Made by a program: the position numbers and the translations under genes. DNA of 64,000 bases, taken from the NCBI GenBank assembly GCA_016788565.1, contig JAEUSP010000018.1, positions 1 through 64,000 of the forward strand. The letters are read 5' to 3'. The DNA is from Chlorobiota bacterium (GTDB lineage: Bacteria; Bacteroidota; Ignavibacteria; OLB7). Below the pieces are notes generated by a model. That model worked only from the letters and a program-made list of their open reading frames with translations, did no database searches and was not told the DNA's origin. This document shows, piece by piece, positions 24,853 to 34,626 of this stretch (positions are counted from its first letter, which is position 1; each line of letters begins with the position of its first letter).

Positions 24853-26280
24853 ATGCACATTCATTTCATAGGCATTTGCGGAACGGCGATGGGGAACGTG
24901 GCGTTGATGATCCGTGCGATGGGCCACACCGTTACCGGAAGCGATGAAAATATCTATCCCCCCATGAGCACCCTGCTTCTGGATGCTGGCGTTTCCATGA
25001 TGAACGGTTTTGGCCCGCAGAACCTTGATCCAGCACCCGACCTGGTGGTGATCGGCAACCGGATGTCGCGGGGGAACAGTGAGGTGGAGGCCACGCTGAA
25101 CCAACGGCTCCGCTACATCTCACTGCCGGAATTGCTGAAGCAGGAGGTTATTCAAGGAAGAACCAGCGTTGTCCTGACGGGAACCCACGGCAAAACCACC
25201 ACTTCATCGCTGATGGCCTGGGTGCTGGAGTCCGCCGGGCGTTCCCCCAATTTTATGATTGGCGGTGTTCCCGGAAACTTTGATGCCGGCTGGCAGCACC
25301 GCCCCGAAAGCCCATACATGGTGCTGGAAGGGGATGAGTACGACACCGCATTTTTCGACAAACGTTCCAAGTTTGTTCACTACCTCCCCACCGCGCTGGT
25401 CATCAACAACATCGAGTTCGACCACGCAGATATTTTTGCCTCGCTGGATGACATCCTCCTCTCCTTCCGCCGATTGGTGAACACGGTTCCGGAAAATGGA
25501 GTAATTGCCGTGAACGGCGACGATCCCAACGCCACCAGCGTGGCCGAAAACGCCTTCACCCCGGTGGAGACGTTTGGGCTGGGGGAGGGATGCCGGTGGC
25601 GCGCCGCAAACACCAGCTACGATGCCGATGGAACTAACTTCACTCTGCTGCGCGATGGCATTCCGCTGGCAGAGCTTCGCACCACGCTGATCGGTGAGTT
25701 CAATCTCAGGAACGCGATGGGGGTGGCGGTGGTGGCCCATTGGCTGGGGTTGGGGTGGGATCAGATCAATCAAGGACTATCTACTTTCATCAACACGCGG
25801 CGCAGATTGGAGCGGAAAGGTGAGTACGCTGGGGTGACGATCTACGACGATTTTGCGCACCACCCAACGGCGATTCGCGAGACGTTGCGGGCACTGAGGT
25901 TGCGCCACCCCACCGAACGGCTGTGGGCAATGTTTGAACCCCGCAGCAACACCACGCGCCGCAGCGTCTTCCAACATGAGCTTGCTCAGTGCTTCAGCGA
26001 AGCCGACCTGGTGGTGCTGGCCCAGGTTGATCGCCTGCATGATCTTCCCCCCGACCAGCGATTGAACCCCGAACAGGTGATGCAAGAGTTGCAGCAGCAG
26101 GGGGCCATTGCCTACTACCTTCCAACCGTCGAAGAAATCGTGCAATGCGTTGCGGCCAATGCCCGCGCTGGGGATGTTCTTATCACCCTATCGAACGGCG
26201 GGTTTGGAGGAATCCACGCGAAGTTAGCTGCGGCGTTGGAAGACCGCCCGTTGCCGATAGAACAGGAAAGCCATTCGTGA
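24853..26280 (+). CDS. mpl: UDP-MurNAc:L-Ala-gamma-D-Glu-meso-DAP ligase
   Basis: A 475-residue murein-peptide ligase that reattaches recycled tripeptide to UDP-MurNAc. It has the MurC-like N-terminal motif HFIGICGTAMGNVALM, the ATP loop GTHGKTTTSS at 110-119, VLEGDEYDTAFFDKRSKFVHY and YDDFAHHPTAIRETL. Mpl rather than MurC is indicated by the GICGTAMG and DKRSKF signatures. Its presence implies meso-DAP peptidoglycan and wall recycling. Confidence 0.95.
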   Translation: MHIHFIGICGTAMGNVALMIRAMGHTVTGSDENIYPPMSTLLLDAGVSMMNGFGPQNLDPAPDLVVIGNRMSRGNSEVEATLNQRLRYISLPELLKQEVIQGRTSVVLTGTHGKTTTSSLMAWVLESAGRSPNFMIGGVPGNFDAGWQHRPESPYMVLEGDEYDTAFFDKRSKFVHYLPTALVINNIEFDHADIFASLDDILLSFRRLVNTVPENGVIAVNGDDPNATSVAENAFTPVETFGLGEGCRWRAANTSYDADGTNFTLLRDGIPLAELRTTLIGEFNLRNAMGVAVVAHWLGLGWDQINQGLSTFINTRRRLERKGEYAGVTIYDDFAHHPTAIRETLRALRLRHPTERLWAMFEPRSNTTRRSVFQHELAQCFSEADLVVLAQVDRLHDLPPDQRLNPEQVMQELQQQGAIAYYLPTVEEIVQCVAANARAGDVLITLSNGGFGGIHAKLAAALEDRPLPIEQESHS

Positions 26281-26297
26281 GAACCAGATTCGCCAAA

Positions 26298-26513
26298 CCG
26301 ATCCCAGAAACCCGATGTAAGTCAGTGGTCAGTAGTCAGTGGTCAGTTGCAAAGAAGAAATTCTGAGCGAAGAAGAGAGCGAAAACCGTTCTTTTACTCG
26401 ACAGTACCAATCGCCATCAATTAACCGAAACCCGACAACCGATTCCCGAAACCCGATTCCCGACAACCGATTCCCGAAACCCGATTCCCGACAACCGAAA
26501 CCCGATTCCCGAT
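26298..26513 (+). repeat. Composite heptamer element, second copy
   Basis: Four GTCAGTG-class heptamers (26321-26348) end in GTTGCA. They are followed by a core of about 75 bp, then thirteen CCGAAAC/CCGATTC/CCGACAA heptamers (26425-26513) that stop immediately before the ATG at 26514. Core and order match 8950-9165 on the opposite strand with a dozen or so differences in about 115 aligned bases before the second array. Both copies end against a start codon. Confidence 0.92.
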
Positions 26514-26861
26514 ATGCAAGCATTTCTGATACAAGGCGCGGCAACCACCGAGCTTGACCGCGCAAACGAGCTACTAAACACTGGCTGGAAAATTGCCGAA
26601 GCAGTCCGCGTTGGCAACCCAGAAACGGAGGATGGAGCGTTGATGCTGATCCTGAAAGAAGGGACCGAACGCTCACGGCGCGCGATTCTTGTGCGCTCCG
26701 GCGGTGGCGACAACAACGGCATTGCTGCTGTGAACGAAGCACTAAGCCAGGGATGGAACGAGCGCGAATCCACCTTTGCTGTGAACCGCACTTGCACGTT
26801 GGTGGTGTTGATGAAAGAACCCGACCGGCAGGTTGGTTTTTCACCAACGAAGTGGGGGTAA
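26514..26861 (+). CDS. Hypothetical protein with an internal duplication
   Basis: A 115-residue protein of unknown family. Two halves align: ANELLNTGWKIAEAV...LMLILKE (about 17-50) and VNEALSQGWNERES...TLVVLMKE (about 71-102), so it is probably a duplicated small alpha/beta unit. Soluble, no signal peptide. Its start codon follows directly on a heptamer array, so the translation signal must lie in repeat DNA. That the frame survives intact and duplicated supports a real gene. Confidence 0.65.
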   Translation: MQAFLIQGAATTELDRANELLNTGWKIAEAVRVGNPETEDGALMLILKEGTERSRRAILVRSGGGDNNGIAAVNEALSQGWNERESTFAVNRTCTLVVLMKEPDRQVGFSPTKWG

Positions 26862-26930
26862 GCCGAACGTTCCTCTAAAAAAATATGGCTCATCTACAAT
26901 TAGCCTGCGCCGCAGGTGAGCATCAGTAGC

Positions 26931-26982
26931 TTCACTGTTCGGTGGCTCCGCTCATACTTCGACGGGGCTCAGCATGAGCGGG
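26931..26982 (+). repeat. Dispersed repeat family A
   Basis: GTTCGGTGGCTCCGCTCATA, then CTTCGACGGGGCTCAGCATG and AGCGG: a copy of the repeat at 917-975. The spacer 26862-27110 holds no gene. Confidence 0.85.
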
Positions 26983-27042
26983 GACGCTATTCGGTTGCTC
27001 AACCCTTGCTTTGCACGCTACTTTCTACGATGAACAAAAAAA

Positions 27043-27075
27043 TTGTGGGGCCATGAAAAACTCATGGCCCCACAA
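27043..27075 (-). terminator. Terminator of the E1 alpha-beta gene
   Basis: A perfect 14-bp stem TTGTGGGGCCATGA / TCATGGCCCCACAA with the loop AAAAC. Read on the minus strand it lies 35 bp past the stop at 27111 and is followed by a T-rich stretch (TTTTTTTGTTC). Confidence 0.88.
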
Positions 27076-27110
27076 ACTGGTTTCTTCCATTGCTCAATCG
27101 CCTTTTCCCG

Positions 27111-29531
27111 CTACAATCCCGGCCAGCGTTTTGGGTCGGCTTCGCTCATCGTTTCATACACCGCCTCGAACACCGATTCTGGGCCGGGCTTGGACCAGAA
27201 AGCTCCGTCCGAGCCGTATGCTGGGCGGTGCGGCGCGGCGGCCAGCGTGCGCGGTTGCGAATCCAACCAGCGATACCCGCCCTGGCGTTCTATCACTTCC
27301 TGCATCATGTAGGCCGATGCTCCGCCCGGGACATCTTCATCCAAGAAGAGGATGCGGTTGGTCTTTTTCAGCGATTCAAGGATCATCCCGTTCACGTCGA
27401 ATGGAAGCAGCGATTGCACGTCAATCACCTCCACCGAAATCCCCACGCTCTCTAATAGCTCGGCAGCGTCCAACGCCACGCGGCAGCAAGCCCCGTAGGT
27501 GACAACCGTGACATCAGTTCCTTCCCGCAATGTTTCCGGCACGCCCAACGGCAGCGTGAACTCCGCAATGTTGTCGGGCAATTGTTCTTTCAAGCGGTAG
27601 CCGTTCAGCACCTCCACCACCAAAGCTGGCTCGTCGGATTGCAGCAACGTGTTGTAGAAACCTGCGGCTTGGGTCATGTTGCGCGGCACAAGCACATGCA
27701 CGCCACGAACCAGATGAATAATCCCCGCCATCGGCGACCCAGCGTGCCACACTCCTTCCAGCCGATGCCCGCGCGTGCGGATAATCACCGGAGCTTTCTG
27801 GCCCCCTTTGGTCCGCCATTGCACGGTGGCAAGGTCGTCGGACATGAGTTGCAATGCGTAGAGGATGTAATCCAGATATTGGATTTCGGCGATTGGGCGC
27901 AGCCCGCGCATTGCCATGCCGATTGCTTGCCCCAAAATTGTGCACTCGCGGATGCCGGTATCGGAAACGCGAAGCTCGCCATACTTGGCTTGCAACCCCG
28001 CAAAGCCTTGATTCACATCGCCAAGCTGGCCAACGTCTTCGCCAAACGCAATCACCCGTGGGTCCCGCGCAAGGGCAGCATCGAAGCAGGCGTTGACGAT
28101 CTCCGAGCCGTTTTTCATCGGTGAGTTTTCGCTGAACTGCGGGGCAACGGACGGAACGTTTGCCGCCGCCCCGGACGACTCGCTATGCAGGTAGGCCGCA
28201 AAGGCATTCTTGGAGTTTGCGTCCTGTTGGAGCTTCCATTCGGCAAGGGCGCGGCGGGCTGGGGTGGGTTGGTTGCGGGTCAGAATCAACACACGCGCCG
28301 CAGCCGAAACAGCATCCATGTAGAACGGTTCGCGCAATGCCAGCAACTGGCTTCGGATATTCTGGATTGCTTCCCCCCCCTCTGCGGCCCCCGCCGCAAC
28401 CTCCTGAATCAACGCCGCTGCGTTTTGGATTGCCGCGTGGATTGGTTCGGTGTAGGCTTTCCAAGCGCGCTCCTTCATCTCCATCACACTGTTCTTCTCT
28501 TCTTCCTCCATCGCGTCCAGTTCTTCGGCTGTGGCGATTCCGCTGGCCAGCATCCATTCGCGCATCTTCTTCAAACAATCATGTTCCCGCTCCCACTCCA
28601 ACCGCTCTGGGGATTTGTAGCGTTCGTGGCTTCCGGAAGTGGAATGCCCCTGGGGCTGAGTAACCTCCACAACGTGAATGATTGCCGGGATATGTTCGCG
28701 GCGGGCGGTGTCGGCAGCGTTCAGATACGTTTCCACCAATGCCGGGTAATCCCAAGCGCGGACGACGTGGATGTCGTAGCCCTCATCGCTTCCCGGCTTC
28801 CGCTCGAATCCGCGAAGCAACTCGCCAACATCAGCTTTGGTGACTTGGTACTTGCTGGGGACGGAGATGCCGTAGCCGTCGTCCCAGATGGAGATAATCG
28901 CCGGGGATTTCAGCACACCGATGGCGTTCACCGATTCCCAGAACATCCCTTCAGCACAGCTTGCGTTGCCGATTGTTCCGAAGGCGACTTCATCGCCATT
29001 GCGGGAAAATTGGGTGAAGGATTTCAGCTCCTCAAGCTCGCGGTAGAGCTTGCTAGCGTAGGCCAACCCAACCAGGCGCGGCATCTGCGACCCGGTTGGG
29101 GAAACGTCTGCCGAGGAGTTGGGCATATCGGTAAGATTTTTCCAGGAGCCATCGGGGTTCAGGCTGCGGGTGCCGAAGTGGCCGTTCATGGAGCGGCCCG
29201 CGCTGGAGGGTTCGGCCTGGACATCAGTGTGGGCATACAGCTGGGCAAAGAACTGCTGCACGTCGGACATTCCTGTGGCAAACATGAATGTTTGGTCGCG
29301 GTAGTAGCCGCTGCGGAAATCGCCGTTGCGGAAGGCGCGGGCCATGGCAAGTTGCGGCACTTCTTTGCCGTCGCCGAAGATGCCGAACTTCGCTTTTCCG
29401 GTCAGCACTTCGCGGCGGCCAAGCAAGCTGGCTTGGCGGCTTTGGAAGGCAACACGGTAATCGCGGATAATCTGCTCGCGGCTGACGGTCCAGCTTGATT
29501 CCTTCTTCTTATTCTTTGTGGTTGTAGCCAA
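27111..29531 (-). CDS. Fused 2-oxoacid dehydrogenase E1 (alpha-beta)
   Basis: An 806-residue TPP enzyme with both E1 subunits in one chain. The alpha part (about 1-440) has [13 protein letters not shown], the TPP motif around [20 protein letters not shown] and [19 protein letters not shown]. The beta part (about 480-806) has [42 protein letters not shown] and [20 protein letters not shown]. Fusions of this kind are common in Bacteroidota and are annotated as pyruvate or branched-chain 2-oxoacid dehydrogenase. The substrate cannot be decided from sequence here. No E2 or E3 is adjacent. Confidence 0.92.
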   Translation of the reverse strand: MATTTKNKKKESSWTVSREQIIRDYRVAFQSRQASLLGRREVLTGKAKFGIFGDGKEVPQLAMARAFRNGDFRSGYYRDQTFMFATGMSDVQQFFAQLYAHTDVQAEPSSAGRSMNGHFGTRSLNPDGSWKNLTDMPNSSADVSPTGSQMPRLVGLAYASKLYRELEELKSFTQFSRNGDEVAFGTIGNASCAEGMFWESVNAIGVLKSPAIISIWDDGYGISVPSKYQVTKADVGELLRGFERKPGSDEGYDIHVVRAWDYPALVETYLNAADTARREHIPAIIHVVEVTQPQGHSTSGSHERYKSPERLEWEREHDCLKKMREWMLASGIATAEELDAMEEEEKNSVMEMKERAWKAYTEPIHAAIQNAAALIQEVAAGAAEGGEAIQNIRSQLLALREPFYMDAVSAAARVLILTRNQPTPARRALAEWKLQQDANSKNAFAAYLHSESSGAAANVPSVAPQFSENSPMKNGSEIVNACFDAALARDPRVIAFGEDVGQLGDVNQGFAGLQAKYGELRVSDTGIRECTILGQAIGMAMRGLRPIAEIQYLDYILYALQLMSDDLATVQWRTKGGQKAPVIIRTRGHRLEGVWHAGSPMAGIIHLVRGVHVLVPRNMTQAAGFYNTLLQSDEPALVVEVLNGYRLKEQLPDNIAEFTLPLGVPETLREGTDVTVVTYGACCRVALDAAELLESVGISVEVIDVQSLLPFDVNGMILESLKKTNRILFLDEDVPGGASAYMMQEVIERQGGYRWLDSQPRTLAAAPHRPAYGSDGAFWSKPGPESVFEAVYETMSEADPKRWPGL

Positions 29532-29849
29532 TGCGGTCCAAAGATTAACGGTTCGTGGATAGTGGCCAGTGGCGAGAAGAAAAGAGTCCGAACTGGCCGG
29601 CGGGCAATCTACGCATCACCAGCCGAATGAGAAACGGCGGGGTGTTGCGAAACGTTCTGGGGGGGCTGCTCCGGTCGGCAGATACGGGACGGCTTCGGAT
29701 GGAGTGCCGCAAAAGACTCACAGCAGATTTGTCCCAATTCTCCATTCTTGCTCATTTTCCCGTTGCTGTAACCTGGCAACTGGCTGGCGCGTTGTTTGTC
29801 GTCCGGTATTCCATTCTCCTTCTCAACGGCTCCTCAAGGACGACGACCC
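29532..29849. other. Divergent intergenic region
   Basis: This 318-bp region lies between the divergent E1 and DUF5916 genes and must hold both promoters. I see no repeat array, RNA gene or convincing small ORF. Open frames here only extend the neighbours. Confidence 0.6.
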
Positions 29850-32120
29850 ATGCGCTACTTCCTGGCTTTGCTCTTTCTGCTTTGCTCACTTCCATTGCTG
29901 CTCCCCGGCGGGCTTCTGGCCGATACTCCTCCATTTTCCCCCAACGCCTTCCCCACGCTTGAGGTTGCGCGAACATCCACACCGCCAACGATTGATGGAG
30001 TTCTGGATGACCCCTGCTGGCAGGCCGCGAACGTGGCCACCAATTTTTCCGAGTTCACCCCCGGCGACCGGGCGAAACCGCCGGTGAACACCGAAGCAAT
30101 GGTGGCCTACGACGATCACCACCTGTACGTCGCCTTCCGTTGCTACGATGACCCCGCAACAATCCGCGCCACCTTTGCCAACCGCGACCAAGCCTTCAAC
30201 GATGACCAAGTTGGATTGATCCTTGACACCTACGGCGATGCCGGGCGCGCCTACGAAATTTTCACGACAGCCACCGGTGTGCAGGGGGACTTACTCTGGA
30301 CCAACGACGACGAAGATGCCAGCTTCGACATGATCTTTGAATCGGAAGCGCAGATCACGGGCCAGGGCTACATCGTCGAGATGGCGATTCCCTTCAGCAG
30401 CATCCGTTTCCCCGACCAGCCGGAGCAGAAATGGCGGGCAACCTTCTGGCGAATCCACCCGCGCGACAGCCGCCGCGAGTACTCATGGTCGGCAATCAGC
30501 AAGGATGACCCCTGCCAGTTCTGCCAGTACGGAACGCTGACGGGGATCCAAAACATCAGGCCTGGGGGGAAACTTCAGTTTCTTCCGGCGGTGATCGCTT
30601 CCCAGTCGGCAGCACTGGCCGACCCAAGCGACCCCGGCAGCGGACTAAACAATGATGAAGTGAAAGCTGATGCTGGGCTTGGGATTCGCTACGATTTCAC
30701 CCCAAGCATCACCGGGGAAGTTGCCGTAAATCCTGACTTCAGCCAGATTGAATCGGACAACACCCAGCTTGGGCTGAACACCACGTTCGCCCTGTTTTAT
30801 CCCGAACGCCGCCCCTTTTTTCAGGAAGGAAGCGACCTGTTCAACACCTGGATCAATGCCGTGTACACCCGCTCGATCAACGACCCGCTGGTGGCCGCAA
30901 AACTGATTGGGAAATCGGAGAAATTGAGTGTGGGGTACATTGGAGCCTATGATGAAAACACGGCGATGCTGCTGCCGTTCGAGGAGTTCACGGGGTTTGT
31001 GGCTGGGCCCAACGATAAGCCGCTCCGCAGCTTTTCCAACATCATCCGCTTGCGCCGCGCTTTTGGGAACAACAACTACATCGGCGCGCTGCTTACCGAC
31101 CGCCGGTTGGTTGGCGGGGGATCGGGGACCACCGCTGGGTTGGATGGCATCACACGCTTTGCCGGAAACTGGCAGGTGGAATCGCAGTTCATGGTAAGCC
31201 TCACAAAGGAATCTACCGACTCGGGGCTGACCGAGTTCTACCGCAACGTCCGTTTTGACCAGGGGCACCACACCGCTACGTTCGATGGCGAAACGCTTGA
31301 GGGAATGGCAGCATACCTCAGCCTTGAACGCAGCGCGTTGAACTGGTCTCTGGATGTTGATTACAAGATGAGCAGCCCCGGATTCCGCGCTGCCGATGGC
31401 TTCATCTTCAACAACAGCCGCCACGAACTTAATGCTTGGAGCGGCTACGCCTTCTACCCGCAGGAGAGCTTCATCTTCAGAATCCAGCCGAACGTGATGC
31501 TGGGAAGGGTTTGGAATTGGGAGGGGGTGCCGAAAGATTTTTGGCTGCGCCCAGCGGTAAGCCTTGATATGAAAGGGCAAACAAGTTTTTCGCTGGCATA
31601 TCTGATTAGCCATGAACTGTTCCGGGGAATTCAGTTCCCGGGGATACGCCGCGTGGAGATCAACCTGAACACCAATGCCTGGCAGGAAGTCTCGGTCGGG
31701 ACATGGATGTCGTTCGGCAGAACGATTGCGCGCTCGATACCAACGCCGGTGCTGGGGCGCGGCATGGACATCAATCTGTGGGGGACTTTCAAGCCGTTGG
31801 AACGGCTGACGATTGCGCCAGAAGCGATTTACGCAAAGCTGGATTACCCCGACGACCGGGGAAACATCTTTGAGGCAACCATTTTCCGCTTGCGGTTGGG
31901 GTATCAGTTCAGCCGCGAGTTCTCGGCACGGCTTGTTGGCGAGTACGTCACCGAAGGGAAGCAATTCCGGTTGGAGCCGTTGCTGACCTACAAGCTGAAC
32001 TCCTTCTCGGTCTTCTATCTTGGCTCGTCGCACGCCCTGGACGATTACCCCGCCCCAACAGGACTAACCCAAACCGACCGCCAGTTGTTCTTGAAATTCC
32101 AATACCTCTGGAAGGTGTAA
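29850..32120 (+). CDS. DUF5916 / family-9 carbohydrate-binding-like outer-membrane protein
   Basis: A 756-residue secreted protein. The signal peptide is MRYFLALLFLLCSLPLLLPG. An N-terminal CBM9-like domain (about 35-215) has TIDGVLDDPCWQAA, HLYVAFRCYDDP, NDDQVGLILDTYGDA and GYIVEMAIPFSSIRFP. A long C-terminal DUF5916 region follows (AVNPDFSQIESDNTQLGLNT and FYPERRPFFQEGSDLF are characteristic), predicted to form an outer-membrane barrel and ending in FLKFQYLWKV. The ligand is unknown. The start at 29850 is set by the signal peptide. Confidence 0.9.
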   Translation: MRYFLALLFLLCSLPLLLPGGLLADTPPFSPNAFPTLEVARTSTPPTIDGVLDDPCWQAANVATNFSEFTPGDRAKPPVNTEAMVAYDDHHLYVAFRCYDDPATIRATFANRDQAFNDDQVGLILDTYGDAGRAYEIFTTATGVQGDLLWTNDDEDASFDMIFESEAQITGQGYIVEMAIPFSSIRFPDQPEQKWRATFWRIHPRDSRREYSWSAISKDDPCQFCQYGTLTGIQNIRPGGKLQFLPAVIASQSAALADPSDPGSGLNNDEVKADAGLGIRYDFTPSITGEVAVNPDFSQIESDNTQLGLNTTFALFYPERRPFFQEGSDLFNTWINAVYTRSINDPLVAAKLIGKSEKLSVGYIGAYDENTAMLLPFEEFTGFVAGPNDKPLRSFSNIIRLRRAFGNNNYIGALLTDRRLVGGGSGTTAGLDGITRFAGNWQVESQFMVSLTKESTDSGLTEFYRNVRFDQGHHTATFDGETLEGMAAYLSLERSALNWSLDVDYKMSSPGFRAADGFIFNNSRHELNAWSGYAFYPQESFIFRIQPNVMLGRVWNWEGVPKDFWLRPAVSLDMKGQTSFSLAYLISHELFRGIQFPGIRRVEINLNTNAWQEVSVGTWMSFGRTIARSIPTPVLGRGMDINLWGTFKPLERLTIAPEAIYAKLDYPDDRGNIFEATIFRLRLGYQFSREFSARLVGEYVTEGKQFRLEPLLTYKLNSFSVFYLGSSHALDDYPAPTGLTQTDRQLFLKFQYLWKV

Positions 32121-32506
32121 GCCAGCCTGGAATGTTGGAATGCCGAATGCTGAATGTCGAATAGAAGAGTGCAGAATGGGAAGTTGGGAATGCTGGAACC
32201 GGCCACCAAACCCCGCCCTCCGCTCATGCTGAGCCTGTCGAAGTATGAGTGGAGCCACCGAACCCAATCGCCTTCGCGCCTTCCCTCACCCCCCCCAAAA
32301 AAGAGTGAAGAGTGAAATGGGAAGAGTGAGATGGAACCAAAGCAGGGAACTCACTAATGACCAATGACTAATCACCACTCCACTCCACACCCCCCGCCCT
32401 CCGCTCATGCTGCCTCCCCATCCCAAATATATCCACCGCTTCCCGTAACACGTTGTCAGTTCTGATTGCTTACATTGGGGCGCAAGTGTAGGTTTGCCCT
32501 CCTTCA
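32121..32506. repeat. Repeat-filled spacer before plsX
   Basis: In order: heptamer-like units around GGAATGC/CGAATGC/TGAATGT/CGAATAG (32130-32166), an inverted copy of dispersed repeat A (32213-32265), AAGAGTG heptamers (about 32303-32330), CACTAAT/GACCAAT/GACTAAT heptamers (about 32350-32375) and a truncated repeat A (32391-32412). No gene. The plsX promoter probably lies in the last 80 bp. Confidence 0.8.
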
Positions 32507-33538
32507 ATGATGAACAACTCTCCCGTCCGTATTGCTTTTGATGCCATGGGCACCGACCGCGCTCCGTCGGAGGATGTGCGTGGCGCGATTGACGCACTTC
32601 AGGAGATGAAGTCGCGGGGCCGGAATTTTACGCTGATTCTGGTTGGCGATCAGGCTGCGATTGAGAAGGAGTTGGCCAAATTCCCCGCCGCCGACCGCTC
32701 CCGCATCACCATTGCCAACGCCACCGAGGTGATTGCAATGGACGACGAACCGGCCCAAGCCGTGCGCTCCAAACGGGATAGCTCTATCGTTCGTGGGCTA
32801 ACACTTCACCGCGAAGGGGAAGCCGATGCCTTCGTCTCGGCAGGGAACACCGGTGCGGTGATGGCAGCCTCCACATTCATTCTTGGCCGGATACCTGGCA
32901 TTGCGCGCCCAACAATCGCCTCCCAGTTCCCGGCGGCCAACGGCTACACCCTTGTTGCCGATGTTGGCGCAAACGTGGACACCAAACCACGCAACCTGTA
33001 CGAGTTTGCCGTGATGACCAGCGTCTATGCCGAAAGCATTTTTGGCTACCAACGCCCAACCGTTGGGCTGCTGAACGTTGGCGAGGAAGAAGGGAAAGGG
33101 GAAGAGCGCGCCGTGCAATCCTACGCTCTGCTAAAAGCCAGCAACCTAAATTTTGTTGGAAATGTGGAAGGGCGCGACATCCTGAAAGGGACCGTCCGGG
33201 TGGTGGTTTGCGACGGGTTCACCGGGAATATCATCCTGAAATTTGCTGAAAGCGTCCCCGGGTTGCTTCGGACTAAACTCACCAACTACGCCAACTCCGG
33301 CCTGCTGCAAAAGCTGATGATGGGCCTATCGAAAGGAGTGCTGAAAGGGGTGTTCCGGGAAATGGATTACCAAGAGTATGGCGGGGTTCCGCTGCTGGGG
33401 GTGAACGGGGTTTCCATTATCGGGCATGGCGGATCCACCGCCAAGGCAATCAAGAATATGATCTTCAAGGCCGAGGAGATGGTGCGCAAGGAAGTCAACC
33501 AGAAGATTGCTGCGGCTATCGGCAACGCGGCCAAATAA
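32507..33538 (+). CDS. plsX: Phosphate acyltransferase PlsX
   Basis: A 343-residue enzyme that makes acyl-phosphate from acyl-ACP for phospholipid synthesis. The signatures are IAFDAMGTDRAPSEDVRGA, ADAFVSAGNTGAVMAAS, LVADVGANVDTKP, LLNVGEEEGKG, VCDGFTGNIILK and PLLGVNGVSIIGHGGST. It is the first gene of the fatty-acid cluster, 51 bp before fabH. The rpmF gene often found just upstream in other bacteria is absent. Confidence 0.97.
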   Translation: MMNNSPVRIAFDAMGTDRAPSEDVRGAIDALQEMKSRGRNFTLILVGDQAAIEKELAKFPAADRSRITIANATEVIAMDDEPAQAVRSKRDSSIVRGLTLHREGEADAFVSAGNTGAVMAASTFILGRIPGIARPTIASQFPAANGYTLVADVGANVDTKPRNLYEFAVMTSVYAESIFGYQRPTVGLLNVGEEEGKGEERAVQSYALLKASNLNFVGNVEGRDILKGTVRVVVCDGFTGNIILKFAESVPGLLRTKLTNYANSGLLQKLMMGLSKGVLKGVFREMDYQEYGGVPLLGVNGVSIIGHGGSTAKAIKNMIFKAEEMVRKEVNQKIAAAIGNAAK

Positions 33539-33589
33539 TAACGCAGCCCACACTGTTGCAACGGCACAATCAACATCGCAATATCCTGC

Positions 33590-34585
33590 ATGAACCTGCT
33601 TAAACGCGCCGCTATCACATCCGTTGGATACTACCTTCCGCCGGATCGTTTCGACAATCACTACTTCGAGAGTTTTCTGGAGACCAGCGACCAATGGATT
33701 CGCGAGCGCACCGGAATTATCGAGCGGCGATTCCTGAAAGAGGGTCCCACCAGCGACCTTGCCGTGCCAGCAATCAAGCAATGCTTGGAACGGCGCGGTA
33801 TCGGCGCGGACGATGTTGAGTGCATCATTGTTGCCACCGTCACCCCCGATATGTTTTTCCCTTCCACCGCCTGCGTCATCCAGGAAAAAATTGGAGCAAG
33901 GAAGGCTTGGGGATTCGATCTTTCCGGGGCCTGCTCGGCATTCCTGTTCGCGCTGAACACTGGGGCAAAAATGATTGAGAGCGGCGCGCACAAAAACGTG
34001 CTGGTGGTGGGTGCCGATAAGATGAGCTCCATCCTGGATTTCAGCGACCGGAACACCTGCATCTTGTTCGGCGACGGCGGCGGTGCGGTGTTGCTGGAAG
34101 CGATTGAAGATGAGTCGCTGGGGCTGCTTGATTTCGAGCTTCACACCGACGGAACCGGCGGTTGCAACCTTAACATGAAAGGTGGAGGAAGCCTGAACCC
34201 GCCAACTGCCGAAACCGTTGCCAACAAGATGCACTACGTGTTCCAGGATGGGAAAACGGTGTTCAAATCGGCAGTGGTGGGGATGGCCGACGTTGCCGAA
34301 AGCATCATGCGCCGCAACAACCTTACCGCCGCCGACATCCGCTGGCTGGTTCCGCACCAAGCCAACCTGCGGATCATCAGCGCCACCGCCGACCGCATGG
34401 GGCTGCCGATGGAGAGCGTGATGGTGAACATTGACCGCTACGGCAACACCACCGCCGGAACCCTGCCGATTTGCTTGGGCGAATGGTGGGAGCAAGGCCT
34501 GCTGGAAAAAGGGGATGGAGTTGTGCTGGCAACCTTCGGGGCCGGCTACACGTGGGGGGCGGGATATTTGCGGTGGGCGTACTAA
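33590..34585 (+). CDS. fabH: Beta-ketoacyl-ACP synthase III
   Basis: A 331-residue KAS III that starts fatty-acid synthesis by condensing acyl-CoA with malonyl-ACP. The active-site Cys115 is in DLSGACSAFLF, the His in LVPHQANLRII and the Asn in YGNTTAGTLP. The last has Thr-Ala-Gly where Ser-Ala-Ala is commoner, a minor variation. It is 41 bp upstream of fabD. Confidence 0.97.
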   Translation: MNLLKRAAITSVGYYLPPDRFDNHYFESFLETSDQWIRERTGIIERRFLKEGPTSDLAVPAIKQCLERRGIGADDVECIIVATVTPDMFFPSTACVIQEKIGARKAWGFDLSGACSAFLFALNTGAKMIESGAHKNVLVVGADKMSSILDFSDRNTCILFGDGGGAVLLEAIEDESLGLLDFELHTDGTGGCNLNMKGGGSLNPPTAETVANKMHYVFQDGKTVFKSAVVGMADVAESIMRRNNLTAADIRWLVPHQANLRIISATADRMGLPMESVMVNIDRYGNTTAGTLPICLGEWWEQGLLEKGDGVVLATFGAGYTWGAGYLRWAY

Positions 34586-34626
34586 CCAAACATTCTATCA
34601 ATCCAACCTTTTTCAATAATTCAGCT

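Noticed and set aside
28185-29498. Long plus-strand frame opposite the E1 alpha-beta gene
   Set aside because: It is an antisense shadow of a clear enzyme gene; its Gly/Val/His-rich translation shows no domain.
30645-32033. 462-codon minus-strand frame opposite the DUF5916 gene
   Set aside because: Antisense shadow; the plus strand has a signal peptide and diagnostic motifs.
34471-34626. Longer start for fabD
   Set aside because: The extra 52 codons lie in a different phase over the fabH 3' end. The family N-terminus begins at 34627.
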